Source: an uncultured Acidimicrobiaceae bacterium
GTDB lineage: Bacteria; Actinomycetota; Acidimicrobiia; Acidimicrobiales; Microtrichaceae
Assembly (NCBI GenBank): GCA_937868025.1
Contig: CALMLJ010000582.1
Coordinates: 1 to 14,312, forward strand
Direction: 5' to 3'
DNA length: 14,312 nucleotides
Shown: positions 6,783 to 13,892 of the stretch, in pieces
How the letters are laid out: each line of letters starts with the position of its first letter
How positions within the stretch are numbered: position 1 is the stretch's first letter
Made by a program: the position numbers and the translations under genes
The notes under the pieces: model-generated
What the model saw: only the letters and a program-made list of their open reading frames with translations
Database searches by the model: none
What the model was told of the DNA's origin: nothing

Positions 6783-6794
6783 ACCCGAGGTTCT

Positions 6795-7019
6795 CTACTT
6801 GTACCGGTACGTGATCCGCCCACGAGTGAGGTCGTAGGGGGTCAACTCCACCTGGACCTTGTCGCCCGGGAGAATACGGATGTAGTGCATCCGCATCTTT
6901 CCGGAGATGTGGGCCAATACTTTGTGGCCATTTTCGAGCTCGACGCGGAACATGGCGTTCGGCAGAGGCTCGATGACCGTTCCTTCCAGAACGATCGCGT
7001 CTTCTTTGGGCTTGGGCAG
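6795..7019 (-). CDS. infA: Translation initiation factor IF-1, apparent CTG start
   Basis: IF1 binds the ribosomal A site and assists IF2 and IF3 in start-codon selection. The frame encodes a 74-residue OB-fold protein with IF1 hallmarks: [20 protein letters not shown] (15-34), [20 protein letters not shown] (35-54), and the end [11 protein letters not shown]. Family alignment puts the N-terminus at [12 protein letters not shown]. The only codon that fits is CTG at 7017-7019, because an in-frame TAG lies five codons upstream (7032-7034) and the first in-frame ATG is codon 23, inside the fold. AGGAGG at 7028-7033 is 8 bases before the CTG, an ideal spacing. An ATG at 7025-7027 directly abuts that Shine-Dalgarno sequence and is in another frame. 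Gene identity is certain; the CTG start is inferred. Confidence 0.93.
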   Translation of the reverse strand: MPKPKEDAIVLEGTVIEPLPNAMFRVELENGHKVLAHISGKMRMHYIRILPGDKVQVELTPYDLTRGRITYRYK

Positions 7020-7104
7020 GGCAGCATCCTCCTACGGATGTACTTCAGAGTGGCTCGGACGTCGACGCGCCAGGGAACGGCGCCGCGCGGTCGGCCAGCC
7101 GGAC

Positions 7105-7133
7105 AGTGTACTGACGTCCACCGCCTCGGACAA
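7105..7133 (-). promoter_or_regulatory. Candidate sigma70-type promoter for infA and the alpha operon
   Basis: On the minus strand, TTGTCC (7128-7133) and TACACT (7105-7110) are separated by exactly 17 bases, each matching four of six consensus positions. Transcription would begin near 7098, giving a leader of about 80 bases before infA. It sits in the 145-base adk-infA gap, where an alpha-operon promoter makes sense. This is the best promoter-like sequence in the window. Confidence 0.55.
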
Positions 7134-7164
7134 ATGCAACCCTGACGGGCGCCTCATGTGAACA

Positions 7165-7824
7165 TCATTGCGGTGCACCGGCGATGATGGCGGCCACCAA
7201 CGCCTGTGCGATGTCGTCGGGGTCGCCGACCCCGTCGACGGTCACCAGCTTCCCGTGGTCGGCGAACCACGTCATGAGGGGCTGGGTCTGCGTCAGATAC
7301 GTGGCGAGGCGCTTACGCACCGACTCCTCGGTGTCGTCGGCTCGCTGCACCACAGCCCCGCCGCACTTGGCGCAGACCCCGGCGTCGGCGGACTCGTCAC
7401 CCAGGGCGTAGATCGTGCCGCACGAGTCGCAGACACGACGCCGCGTGATCCGCTCGACCACCACGTCCTCGGGAACCTCGAGGTTGATTGCGAGGTCCAC
7501 ACCACCGGGGGCGAGGATCGAGTTCAGGAACTCTGCCTGCGGCGGCGTCCGGGGATATCCGTCGAGCAGGAAGCCGGCCTCGGCGTCGGGCATCGCCAGG
7601 CGCTCACGGACGACGCCTTCCATGATCTCGTCGGAGACCAGGCCTCCGTCGTCCATGATCGCCTTGACCGTACGGCCGAACTCCGAGCCGGTTGCCGCCG
7701 ACGCCCGCAGCATGTCGCCCGTCGAAATGTGAGGGATGCCGAAATGCGCGGCGAGGCGGGCGCATTGCGTTCCCTTGCCCGCCCCCTGGCGGCCAAAGAT
7801 GATCAGGCGAAGTGCGGGTTGCAT
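7165..7824 (-). CDS. adk: Adenylate kinase, zinc-type lid
   Basis: This kinase catalyses ATP + AMP to 2 ADP in the cytosol. The 219 residues form a long-lid enzyme. The P-loop is GRQGAGKG (11-18), the AMP-binding region includes STGDMLRAS (34-42), and GFLLDGYPRT is at 84-93. The lid carries Cys132, Cys135, Cys151 and Cys154 (CDSC and CAKC), a structural zinc site. Many actinobacterial enzymes have short lids without it, so this form is of some taxonomic interest. The QRADDTEESVRKRL segment (160-173) is standard. The ATG at 7822-7824 lacks a good Shine-Dalgarno sequence, and no better start is visible. It follows secY by 61 bases, and the usual next gene, map, is absent. Confidence 0.97.
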   Translation of the reverse strand: MQPALRLIIFGRQGAGKGTQCARLAAHFGIPHISTGDMLRASAATGSEFGRTVKAIMDDGGLVSDEIMEGVVRERLAMPDAEAGFLLDGYPRTPPQAEFLNSILAPGGVDLAINLEVPEDVVVERITRRRVCDSCGTIYALGDESADAGVCAKCGGAVVQRADDTEESVRKRLATYLTQTQPLMTWFADHGKLVTVDGVGDPDDIAQALVAAIIAGAPQ

Positions 7825-7885
7825 GTCGGGATGTCAGCAGCTTCCGGTGTGTGGCGCAAGTTGGACCGAGCGGTCATCGTCGCGG

Positions 7886-9214
7886 CTACTTGGCCCCGAG
7901 GAAGCCCTCGTAGTTGCGCATCATCAGCTGGCCGTCGATCTGCTTCATCGTTTCCAGCGCAACGCCGACGGCGATCAGGAGCGAGGTGCCGCCGAAGTTC
8001 TGTCCGATGTTCGCGGACTGACCCGACAGGAGGATCGCAATCACGATGGCCGGCACGATCGCCAGGATGGCGATGAAGATGGCCCCGGGAAGGGTGATCC
8101 GGCTGAGCGTCTTCGCCAGGTAGCGCTCGGTCTGGGGTCCCGGACGGATGCCGGGGATGAACCCGCCCTGCTTGCGGAGGTTGTCCGCCTGCTGGACCGG
8201 GTCGAACGCGATCGCCGTGTAGAAGTAGGCGAAGCCGATGATCAGCAGGCCGAAGCTCGTCAGGTACAACCAGTGGGTCGAGTCCCGGAACACGTCGTCG
8301 ATGAAGCTCGACACCGACTTGCCCCAGCCCTTGGTCGGGAGCACCTGGCTGAGGAGCACCGGCAGGTTGAGGACGGCGTTGGCGAAGATGATCGGGATGA
8401 TGCCGGCCTGGTTGACCTTCAGCGGGATGTAGCTGTTCTGGCCGCCGTACATGCGGCGTCCGACGACGCGCTTGGCGAACTGCACCGGGATACGGCGCTG
8501 ACCCTGTTCGATGAACACGATGAAGATCAGCATCGCCGCCGCCATGGCCAAGATGATGGCGAGACCGCCGTACCCGTCCTCGGCCTTCACCTGGCTGCCC
8601 GTGCCCGGAAGGGCCGACACCACCGAGGCGAAGATGATGAGCGACATGCCGTTGCCGATGCCACGCTGGGTGATGGTCTCGCCCATCCACATGAGGAGCG
8701 CCGTGCCAGCGGTGAGCGTCGACACGATGAGCAGCACTCGGAAGACACCGAAGTTCGGAACGAGATCGATGTTGCTGTCGGAACTGACGAGGCCGCCGCC
8801 ACCGTTGTGGAACAAGAAGACGAGGCCCGTCGACTGCAGGAGCGCGATGGCGATCGTGAGGTAGCGGGTCCACTGCGTGGTCTTCCGCTGCCCGACCGCC
8901 CCCTGTTCCTGCCACTGCTGGAGCTTCGGGATCACGACGGTGAGGATCTGCATGATGATCGACGACGTGATGTAGGGCATGATGCCCAGCGCGAAGAGCG
9001 CGAACTGCGTGAGTGCCTTACCGCTGAACAGCGTCAGGAAGGCGAGGACGCCGCCCTGCTCTGCCTGCTCTTTGATCGCGTTGACCGCGTTCTGATCGAT
9101 GCCGGGCGTCGGGAGGTACGAACCCAACCGATAGATCGCCAGCATGAAGATCGTGAACAAGATCTTGTTGCGAAGGTCCGGCACCTTCATGACGTTCCGG
9201 ATCGAAGACCACAC
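7886..9214 (-). CDS. secY: Protein translocase channel subunit SecY
   Basis: SecY is the inner-membrane pore of the Sec translocon, acting with SecE, SecG and SecA. The 442-residue product has ten hydrophobic segments, at about 17-35, 74-96, 117-136, 157-178, 186-204, 216-235, 266-288, 315-336, 374-396 and 405-424. The plug region lies near 55-72. The cytosolic loop FIEQGQRRIPVQFAKR (234-249) and the C5 loop PGIRPGPQTERYL (354-366), with the conserved Arg357 that contacts SecA, are intact. The frame is open to 9250, but GTG at 9212-9214 is chosen because GGAG lies 6 bases upstream (9221-9224) and the protein then starts close to the family. A 178-base gap separates it from rplO. Confidence 0.97.
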   Translation of the reverse strand: MWSSIRNVMKVPDLRNKILFTIFMLAIYRLGSYLPTPGIDQNAVNAIKEQAEQGGVLAFLTLFSGKALTQFALFALGIMPYITSSIIMQILTVVIPKLQQWQEQGAVGQRKTTQWTRYLTIAIALLQSTGLVFLFHNGGGGLVSSDSNIDLVPNFGVFRVLLIVSTLTAGTALLMWMGETITQRGIGNGMSLIIFASVVSALPGTGSQVKAEDGYGGLAIILAMAAAMLIFIVFIEQGQRRIPVQFAKRVVGRRMYGGQNSYIPLKVNQAGIIPIIFANAVLNLPVLLSQVLPTKGWGKSVSSFIDDVFRDSTHWLYLTSFGLLIIGFAYFYTAIAFDPVQQADNLRKQGGFIPGIRPGPQTERYLAKTLSRITLPGAIFIAILAIVPAIVIAILLSGQSANIGQNFGGTSLLIAVGVALETMKQIDGQLMMRNYEGFLGAK

Positions 9215-9277
9215 AGAGCTCTCCAGAGAAAAGACGATCAGCGACGGCACGGTAGCCGACGGGCCGGACGAAACGAC

Positions 9278-9294
9278 CCCGCCGATTCGGCGGG
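9278..9294 (-). promoter_or_regulatory. Strong hairpin in the secY leader
   Basis: CCCGCCG and CGGCGGG form a perfect 7-bp stem with loop AAT, which can be extended by GAC/GTC across a 3-base bulge. It lies 63 bases before the secY start codon. The sequence after it reads GTCGTTTCG, only weakly U-rich, so termination would be partial at best. The rplO-secY gap also holds a 24-codon open frame (9311-9385) ending just before the stem. Together these could form an attenuation leader for secY, but no direct evidence shows function. Confidence 0.4.
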
Positions 9295-9392
9295 AGGGTC
9301 GGTGAGATGTCTAGCCGAGGTACCGAAGCGGAGGAAGCTCCCGAGGAACGAGGGAGCGAACCTCAGTGGAGGTGGCCTCGGCCATGAAGGAC

Positions 9393-9878
9393 CTAGCGGT
9401 TGGTGTGGGCGCTGCCGTGGAAGGCCGGACGCACTCCGAACGGCTTGTCGAGGACTTCGACGGTTCCGCCGGCGGCGGTGATCGCCGCTTCCGCGGCCTT
9501 GGAGAAGCCGTGCGCCTTCACGGTGACCTTGCGGTTGAGCTCACCACGACCGAGCACCTTGACCAGCGCGCCCTTCGAGACCAGGCCGTTGGCCAGGAGC
9601 GTCTCGGGGGAGATCTCGTCGAGACCGGACTCCTCGAGCGTGTCCAGGTTGATCGCCTGGTACTCGACGCGGAACGGGTTGTTGAAGCCCTTGAGCTTCG
9701 GGACCCGCATGCTCAGGGGGAGCTGACCACCCTCGAAACTCACCGGAATCGTGTTACGAGCCTTCTGGCCCTTGGTACCGCGGCCGGCGGTCTTGCCGCC
9801 CTTGCCGCCGATGCCACGACCGACGCGCTTGCGGCGCTTGGTTGCGCCCTCGGCGGGCTTCAGATCATGGACCTTCAT
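9393..9878 (-). CDS. rplO: 50S ribosomal protein L15
   Basis: L15 is a late-assembly protein of the large subunit with a long basic N-terminal extension that threads into 23S rRNA. The product has 161 residues. It starts MKVHDLKPAEGATKRRKRVG, continues with the Gly/Lys-rich GIGGKGGKTAGRGTKGQKAR (22-41), and has FEGGQLPLSMRVPKLKGF (48-65). The C-terminal half carries the L18e/L15 fold (VKVLGRGELNRKVTVKAHGF). The ATG at 9876-9878 overlaps the rpmD stop by four bases (ATGA), with GAGG 7 bases upstream, so the genes are probably translationally coupled. It is the last gene of the tightly packed part of the spc operon. Confidence 0.98.
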   Translation of the reverse strand: MKVHDLKPAEGATKRRKRVGRGIGGKGGKTAGRGTKGQKARNTIPVSFEGGQLPLSMRVPKLKGFNNPFRVEYQAINLDTLEESGLDEISPETLLANGLVSKGALVKVLGRGELNRKVTVKAHGFSKAAEAAITAAGGTVEVLDKPFGVRPAFHGSAHTNR

Positions 9879-10063
9879 GATTCGACCTCTTCCACACTGA
9901 TGAGGTGCGGCACCTTGGCGATCTGGCCACGGGCGTCAGGGGTGTCGGCGAGCACGTTGCTCTGACCGATCCCGCGGAGACCGAGGGCCCGCAGGGTGCC
10001 GCGCTGCTTCGGCTTGGTACCGATCGACGACCGGACCTGGGTGACCTTGAGCTGCGTTGCCAT
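9875..10063 (-). CDS. rpmD: 50S ribosomal protein L30
   Basis: L30 is a small large-subunit protein present in only some bacterial lineages. The 62-residue product contains KVTQVRSSIGTKPKQRGTLR (6-25) and LGLRGIGQS (27-35), which match the family's short alpha-beta fold. The start is set at ATG 10061-10063, which shares a base with the rpsE stop (TGATG) and has GAGG 7 bases upstream. A GTG one codon earlier is possible but sits closer to the Shine-Dalgarno sequence than usual. It overlaps rplO by four bases. Confidence 0.96.
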   Translation of the reverse strand: MATQLKVTQVRSSIGTKPKQRGTLRALGLRGIGQSNVLADTPDARGQIAKVPHLISVEEVES

Positions 10064-10632
10064 CACTTCACCTCGAACGGAGCCGGAGCGGGACCGCGCT
10101 GGGTCTCGCGGTAGGCGTTGAGCAGGCCCTTGGGCACGAAGTCCTCGGGATCGAGGCCACGGAGGCGAGCGATCTCGTCGGGACGACGGAGGCTCTGGAG
10201 CCCGTTGATCGTCGCACGGGCGACGTTGATGTAGTTGGAGGAGCCGAGCGACTTGCAGAGCACGTCGTGGATGCCGGCCTCCTCGAGGATCTGGCGGGCG
10301 GCGCCACCGGCGATCACACCGGTACCGGGAGCGGCGGGCTGCAGGAGGACCCGACCGGCGCCGAGCACACCGATCACGGGGTGCACGATCGTCGAGCCGG
10401 CGAGGGCGACCTCGAAGAGGTTCTTGCGAGCCTCTTCGGTGCCCTTCTGGATCGCCAGCGGGACTTCCTTCGCCTTGCCGTAGCCGAGACCGACCCGGCC
10501 GTTGCCGTCACCGATCACCACGAGGGCCGTGAAGGAGAACCGTCGGCCGCCCTTGACCACCTTGGCCACGCGGTTGATGTTGATGACCCGCGAGTCACGC
10601 AGCTGCAGGTCGGATTCGTTTGCCAGTGCCAT
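10063..10632 (-). CDS. rpsE: 30S ribosomal protein S5
   Basis: S5 helps form the mRNA entry channel and influences decoding accuracy. The product has 189 residues. The N-terminal double-stranded-RNA-binding-like domain runs from about 12 to 78, with [20 protein letters not shown] (25-44) and [14 protein letters not shown] (45-58). The C-terminal domain includes [20 protein letters not shown] (102-121) and [13 protein letters not shown]. The frame stays open upstream to 11049, but the ATG at 10630-10632 overlaps the rplR stop (TGATG), has GGAG 5 bases upstream, and begins where S5 homology begins, so the extension is rejected. It is followed by rpmD with a one-base overlap. Confidence 0.98.
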   Translation of the reverse strand: MALANESDLQLRDSRVININRVAKVVKGGRRFSFTALVVIGDGNGRVGLGYGKAKEVPLAIQKGTEEARKNLFEVALAGSTIVHPVIGVLGAGRVLLQPAAPGTGVIAGGAARQILEEAGIHDVLCKSLGSSNYINVARATINGLQSLRRPDEIARLRGLDPEDFVPKGLLNAYRETQRGPAPAPFEVK

Positions 10633-10994
10633 CAGAACTCCAGTCCGGCTTCGCGAGCAGCGTCTGCGACTGCGGCGACTCGACCGTGGTAGTGGAAACC
10701 GCCGCGATCGAACACGACTGCGGTCACGCCGGCGGCCTTGGCCCGCTCGGCGACGAGGGCGCCGACCTTCGCGGCGCCTTCCTTGTTGCCGCCGGTGGAC
10801 CGGAGGCTCGCCTCGTGCGTCGAGGCGGCAGCCAGGGTGTTGCCGGTGGAATCGTCGATGACCTGCGCCACGATGTGCCGGTTCGACCGGAACACCGCGA
10901 GACGCGGTCGCACCGGGGTGCCGACAACGCCCTTCCGGACCCGGGCATGACGCCGGATGCGGGCGTCGCGGGTGTACTTGGCCATGTCGCTCAT
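10632..10994 (-). CDS. rplR: 50S ribosomal protein L18
   Basis: L18 binds 5S rRNA together with L5 and L25 in the central protuberance. The 120 residues are typical. The basic N-terminus [14 protein letters not shown] (9-22), [20 protein letters not shown] (27-46) and the C-terminal [20 protein letters not shown] match the family. The ATG at 10992-10994 is chosen because it shares a base with the rplF stop (TAATG). A second ATG three codons later would give MAKYTRD and cannot be excluded. It ends in a TGATG overlap with rpsE. Confidence 0.97.
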   Translation of the reverse strand: MSDMAKYTRDARIRRHARVRKGVVGTPVRPRLAVFRSNRHIVAQVIDDSTGNTLAAASTHEASLRSTGGNKEGAAKVGALVAERAKAAGVTAVVFDRGGFHYHGRVAAVADAAREAGLEF

Positions 10995-11533
10995 TACTTG
11001 CCAGCCTTTCCGGCCTTGCGGCGGACATGCTCGTTGGCGTAGCGCACACCCTTGCCCTTGTAGGGCTCGGGCTTGCGGATCGAGCGGATGTTCGCGGCCA
11101 CCTGGCCGACGATCTCCTTGTCGATGCCGTGCACTTCGATCTTGGTCGGCGCCGGCACGACGAACTCGATGCCGGCGGGTGCCTCGACGCTCACCGGGTG
11201 TGAGAAGCCGAGCTGGAGGTCGAGGGTCGAGGACCCCTTGGCGGCGGCACGGTAACCGACGCCGACGATCTCGAGGTCCTTGCGGAACCCCTCGGTCACG
11301 CCGACCACCATGTTGTTGACGAGCGAGCGGAACATGCCGTGCAGCGCACGGTTCTGCCGCTGGTCGTCGGGGCGCTCCACCAGGAGGGTGTCGCCATCCT
11401 GACGGATGGTGATCGCGCCGGGGATCTCTCGGGCGAGTTCGCCCTTGGGACCCTTGACCGCCACCTGTCCATCGGTGATGGAGATCGTGACGCCCGTGGG
11501 AACGGGAATGGGGGCTTTGCCAATTCGGGACAT
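10994..11533 (-). CDS. rplF: 50S ribosomal protein L6
   Basis: L6 lies near the GTPase-associated centre and binds helix 97 of 23S rRNA. The product has 179 residues with two repeated L6 domains, about 1-82 and 83-179. It begins [15 protein letters not shown] and carries the family signature [11 protein letters not shown] at 155-165, followed by a Lys/Arg tail. The ORF is open to 11593, but the ATG at 11531-11533 has AGGAG 4 bases upstream and marks the start of homology. The rpsH stop TAG, 7 bases before the ATG, is part of that Shine-Dalgarno sequence. Confidence 0.98.
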   Translation of the reverse strand: MSRIGKAPIPVPTGVTISITDGQVAVKGPKGELAREIPGAITIRQDGDTLLVERPDDQRQNRALHGMFRSLVNNMVVGVTEGFRKDLEIVGVGYRAAAKGSSTLDLQLGFSHPVSVEAPAGIEFVVPAPTKIEVHGIDKEIVGQVAANIRSIRKPEPYKGKGVRYANEHVRRKAGKAGK

Positions 11534-11540
11534 GAGGCTC

Positions 11541-11945
11541 CTACCAGACCCGGCAGAGGATCTCGCCGCCGACCTTGCGCTTGCGCGCTTCACGGTCGGT
11601 CATGAGACCCTGCGATGTCGACAGAACAGAGATGCCCAGGCCGCCGAGGACACGGGGGACCTCGGTGTACTTGCTGTACACCCGCAGGCCGGGCTTCGAC
11701 ACCCGCTGGATGCCGGAGATGACGCGCTCGCGCTCGGGCGAGTACTTGAGCTGGATGCTGAGGATGCGCTCGGGAGCACCGGGCTTGTCCTCGACGGAGT
11801 ACGGGCCGATGTAGCCCTCGCTGAGGAGGAGCGCCGCGAGGGCCTCCTTCTGCTTGGAGGACGGCATCTTCACGTCGTCGTGCATCGCAGTGTTGGCATT
11901 GCGCAGCCGAGTGAGCATGTCGGCGATCGGATCAGTCATGGTCAT
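11541..11945 (-). CDS. rpsH: 30S ribosomal protein S8
   Basis: S8 binds helix 21 of 16S rRNA early in assembly. In E. coli it represses the spc operon by binding the rplE start region; whether that holds here is not visible. The 134 residues begin [17 protein letters not shown] and end with the signature [18 protein letters not shown] (104-121), followed by [10 protein letters not shown]. The ATG at 11943-11945 lies 9 bases from a perfect AGGAGG. The second ATG two codons later would be 15 bases away and is less likely. The rpsN stop TAG overlaps the Shine-Dalgarno sequence. Confidence 0.98.
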   Translation of the reverse strand: MTMTDPIADMLTRLRNANTAMHDDVKMPSSKQKEALAALLLSEGYIGPYSVEDKPGAPERILSIQLKYSPERERVISGIQRVSKPGLRVYSKYTEVPRVLGGLGISVLSTSQGLMTDREARKRKVGGEILCRVW

Positions 11946-11958
11946 GTCGAATCGCCTC

Positions 11959-12144
11959 CTACCAGCTGGCCTTGGTCATGCCCGGGATCTCGCCGGCGTG
12001 GGCGAGTTCGCGAAGGCAGATGCGGCAGAGACCGAACTTGCGGAACACCGCGCGGGGACGGCCGCAACGCTGGCAACGGGTGTAGCCCCGGACCTTGTAC
12101 TTGGGCTTCTTCTGCTGCTTGTTGATGAGCGCCTTGGTTGCCAT
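11959..12144 (-). CDS. rpsN: 30S ribosomal protein S14, zinc-binding (type Z)
   Basis: S14 completes the head of the small subunit. This is the short 61-residue form, with Cys24, Cys27, Cys40 and Cys43 (RCQRC and LCRIC) making a zinc ribbon, and the conserved end [17 protein letters not shown]. The longer zinc-free paralogue, which actinobacteria often hold elsewhere for zinc starvation, is not in this window. The ATG at 12142-12144 comes 3 bases after the rplE stop. There is no strong Shine-Dalgarno sequence close by, so initiation probably depends on coupling to rplE. Confidence 0.97.
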   Translation of the reverse strand: MATKALINKQQKKPKYKVRGYTRCQRCGRPRAVFRKFGLCRICLRELAHAGEIPGMTKASW

Positions 12145-12147
12145 GGC

Positions 12148-12720
12148 TTACTGCTGCCCTTCGCGTCGGAACGGGAACTTGAATGCGTCGAGGAGCGCCT
12201 TGCCCTCGGCATTGTTGCGTGCGGTGGTGACGATGGTGATGTCCATGCCTCGGGACACGTCGACCTGGTCGTAGTCGATCTCGGGGAAGATCAGCTGCTC
12301 GGTGACACCGAAGGTGTAGTTGCCTCGGCCGTCGAAGGCGCGGGGGTTGAGACCGCGGAAGTCACGGATGCGGGGGATGGCGAGCGTCACGAGACGGTCG
12401 AAGAACTCCCACATCTGGTTGCCACGAAGCGTCACCTTCACGCCGATGGGGTTGCCCTCACGGAGCTTGAACCCGGCGATCGACTTCTTCGCCTTCGTCA
12501 CGACCGGCTTCTGGCCGGCGATGATCGTGATCTCGTTGACGACCTTGTCGATGAGCTGCTTGTGCTCGATGGCACCGCCGACTCCGACGTTGATCACGAT
12601 CTTCTCGAGGCGGGGAACCTCCATCACGTTGGAGAGGCCCAGCTCGGTGAGGAGCTTGCCGCGGATCTCGTCGTTGTAGACGGTCTTCAGACGGGGGACG
12701 ATGTTGGTGTCGGTGGTCAT
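12148..12720 (-). CDS. rplE: 50S ribosomal protein L5
   Basis: L5 binds 5S rRNA and contacts the P-site tRNA and S13 across the subunit bridge. The product has 190 residues. [19 protein letters not shown] (36-54), [20 protein letters not shown] (69-88), and [20 protein letters not shown] (119-138) are the family landmarks. The frame extends upstream to 13128, but homology starts at the ATG at 12718-12720, which overlaps the rplX stop by four bases (ATGA) and has GGAG 5 bases upstream. It ends 3 bases before rpsN. Confidence 0.98.
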   Translation of the reverse strand: MTTDTNIVPRLKTVYNDEIRGKLLTELGLSNVMEVPRLEKIVINVGVGGAIEHKQLIDKVVNEITIIAGQKPVVTKAKKSIAGFKLREGNPIGVKVTLRGNQMWEFFDRLVTLAIPRIRDFRGLNPRAFDGRGNYTFGVTEQLIFPEIDYDQVDVSRGMDITIVTTARNNAEGKALLDAFKFPFRREGQQ

Positions 12721-13025
12721 GAGAGCTCCGCTCCGGTCCGCCGGCTGATCCGGGTCTTGGTTCCGTCGGACTCGACCCGGTACCCGACGCGGGTGGGCTT
12801 GCCGTCGGGATCGATGAGCGCCACGTTCGACACGTGGATCGGCATCTCGATCTGGATGATGCCGCCCTGCTCCATCGCCTTGGTGGGCTTGCGGTGACGC
12901 TGCGCCACGTTGACCCCTTCGACGACGACCTTGTCGGCCTTGGGGATGGCGCGGGTGACCGTGCCCTCCTTGCCCTTGTCCTTGCCGGCGAGCACGACCA
13001 CGCGGTCGCCCTTGCGGATCTTCAT
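12717..13025 (-). CDS. rplX: 50S ribosomal protein L24
   Basis: L24 is one of two assembly-initiator proteins of the large subunit and lies near the tunnel exit. The 102 residues start [20 protein letters not shown]; residues about 5-23 form the KOW motif ([18 protein letters not shown]). [14 protein letters not shown] and [18 protein letters not shown] are also typical. The ATG at 13023-13025 shares a base with the rplN stop (TGATG) and has GGAGG 7 bases upstream. A GTG one codon earlier is possible. It overlaps rplE by four bases. Confidence 0.97.
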   Translation of the reverse strand: MKIRKGDRVVVLAGKDKGKEGTVTRAIPKADKVVVEGVNVAQRHRKPTKAMEQGGIIQIEMPIHVSNVALIDPDGKPTRVGYRVESDGTKTRISRRTGAELS

Positions 13026-13393
13026 CACAGCACCTCCGGTGCGAGCGAGACGATGCGCATGAACTTCTTGTCACGCAGCTCACGGCCGACCGGGCCGAAG
13101 ATACGGGTGCCGCGAGGCTGCCGGGCATCGTTGATGAGGACGGCGGCGTTCTCGTCGAAACGGATGTAGGAGCCGTCCGGACGACGCTTCTCCTTCTTCA
13201 CCCGCACGACCACGCACTTCACGACGTCGCCCTTCTTGACCGACGCCCCCGGGAGGGCGTCCTTGACGGTGGCGACGAAGATGTCGCCGATCGAGGCGTA
13301 ACGGCGACGGGAGCCGCCGAGCACCTTGATGCAGAGCACCTCTTTGGCGCCGGAGTTGTCGGCGACGCGGAGTCGCGATTCCTGCTGGATCAT
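13025..13393 (-). CDS. rplN: 50S ribosomal protein L14
   Basis: L14 is on the subunit interface, where it contacts 16S rRNA and the silencing factor RsfS. The 122-residue length is standard for the family. It begins [20 protein letters not shown] and contains [20 protein letters not shown] (23-42), [20 protein letters not shown] (52-71) and [20 protein letters not shown] (88-107). The ATG at 13391-13393 overlaps the rpsQ stop by four bases (ATGA), with GGAG 8 bases upstream. In E. coli this gene opens a separate spc operon; here no gap or promoter separates it from rpsQ, so the S10 and spc blocks appear to be read through. Confidence 0.98.
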   Translation of the reverse strand: MIQQESRLRVADNSGAKEVLCIKVLGGSRRRYASIGDIFVATVKDALPGASVKKGDVVKCVVVRVKKEKRRPDGSYIRFDENAAVLINDARQPRGTRIFGPVGRELRDKKFMRIVSLAPEVL

Positions 13394-13671
13394 CGTGCAC
13401 GCTCCAGGACTTCGACGATGCGCCAGCGCTTCAGCTTGGACAGCGGCCGGGTCTCGGCGACCCGCACCTTGTCACCCACGTTGAGATCGTTGGTCTCGTC
13501 GTGGACGTAGAGCTTGGTGTTGCGCTGCAGCGTCTTGCTGTACTTCTTGTGACGAACGCGCTCGGTCACCGTGACGATGGCCGTCTTGTCCATGGCGTTC
13601 GACGTGACGAGGCCCTCGCGGACCTTGCGGGCGTTGCGCTCGCTCGTTGTGGTCTCGGTTGCTTCTGCCAT
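13390..13671 (-). CDS. rpsQ: 30S ribosomal protein S17
   Basis: S17 is an OB-fold protein that binds the 5' domain of 16S rRNA. The 93 residues include a short polar N-terminal extension rich in Thr and Glu (1-17), then [20 protein letters not shown] (21-40), [10 protein letters not shown] (41-50), [20 protein letters not shown] (57-76) and [13 protein letters not shown]. The ATG at 13669-13671 shares a base with the rpmC stop (TGATG), with GGAAG 4 bases upstream. It overlaps rplN by four bases. Confidence 0.97.
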   Translation of the reverse strand: MAEATETTTSERNARKVREGLVTSNAMDKTAIVTVTERVRHKKYSKTLQRNTKLYVHDETNDLNVGDKVRVAETRPLSKLKRWRIVEVLERAR

Positions 13672-13892
13672 CAGGCTTCCTTCTCGGCGGCCGCCTCGGC
13701 GGCGGCGATCTCACGCTCGCGGAGCTCGGTGAGGATCCGGGCGATCTGCTGCTTCTCTTCGCGAAGCTTCGAGGTGGTCTCGAGCGAGCCGGTGGCCAGC
13801 TTGAACCGGAGCTCGAAGAGCACCTTGCGGCGGTTGGCGAGCTCGTCGAGGAGCTCGCGGTCACCGAGGTCGCGGACGATGGTCTTCGCCAT
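13671..13892 (-). CDS. rpmC: 50S ribosomal protein L29
   Basis: L29 is a small, entirely helical protein at the tunnel exit that helps dock SRP and trigger factor. The 73 residues start [20 protein letters not shown] and contain RRKVLFELRFKLATGSLE (21-38), the family core, followed by REEKQQIARILTELRERE. The C-terminus is extended by an Ala/Glu-rich tail (62-73). The ATG at 13890-13892 shares a base with the rplP stop (TGATG). The Shine-Dalgarno GGAGGA lies within the last codons of rplP, 6 bases upstream. Confidence 0.96.
   Translation of the reverse strand: MAKTIVRDLGDRELLDELANRRKVLFELRFKLATGSLETTSKLREEKQQIARILTELREREIAAAEAAAEKEA

Noticed and set aside
6842..7027. 61-codon minus-strand frame starting at the ATG beside the infA Shine-Dalgarno sequence
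   Set aside because: The ATG directly abuts AGGAGG with no spacing, the translation is Ser/Arg-rich and unlike IF1, and it overlaps the true infA frame.
7736..9481. 581-codon plus-strand open frame opposite secY
   Set aside because: It is antisense to secY, adk and rplO, is full of His, Asp and Arg codons from reversed high-GC codons, and resembles no protein family. It is a codon-bias shadow.
10063..11049. Long N-terminal extensions on rpsE, rplE (to 13128), rplM (to 2889) and rplF (to 11593)
   Set aside because: In each case family homology, a Shine-Dalgarno sequence or a stop/start overlap places the start inside the frame. The extensions are Arg/Ser-rich shadows of upstream genes.
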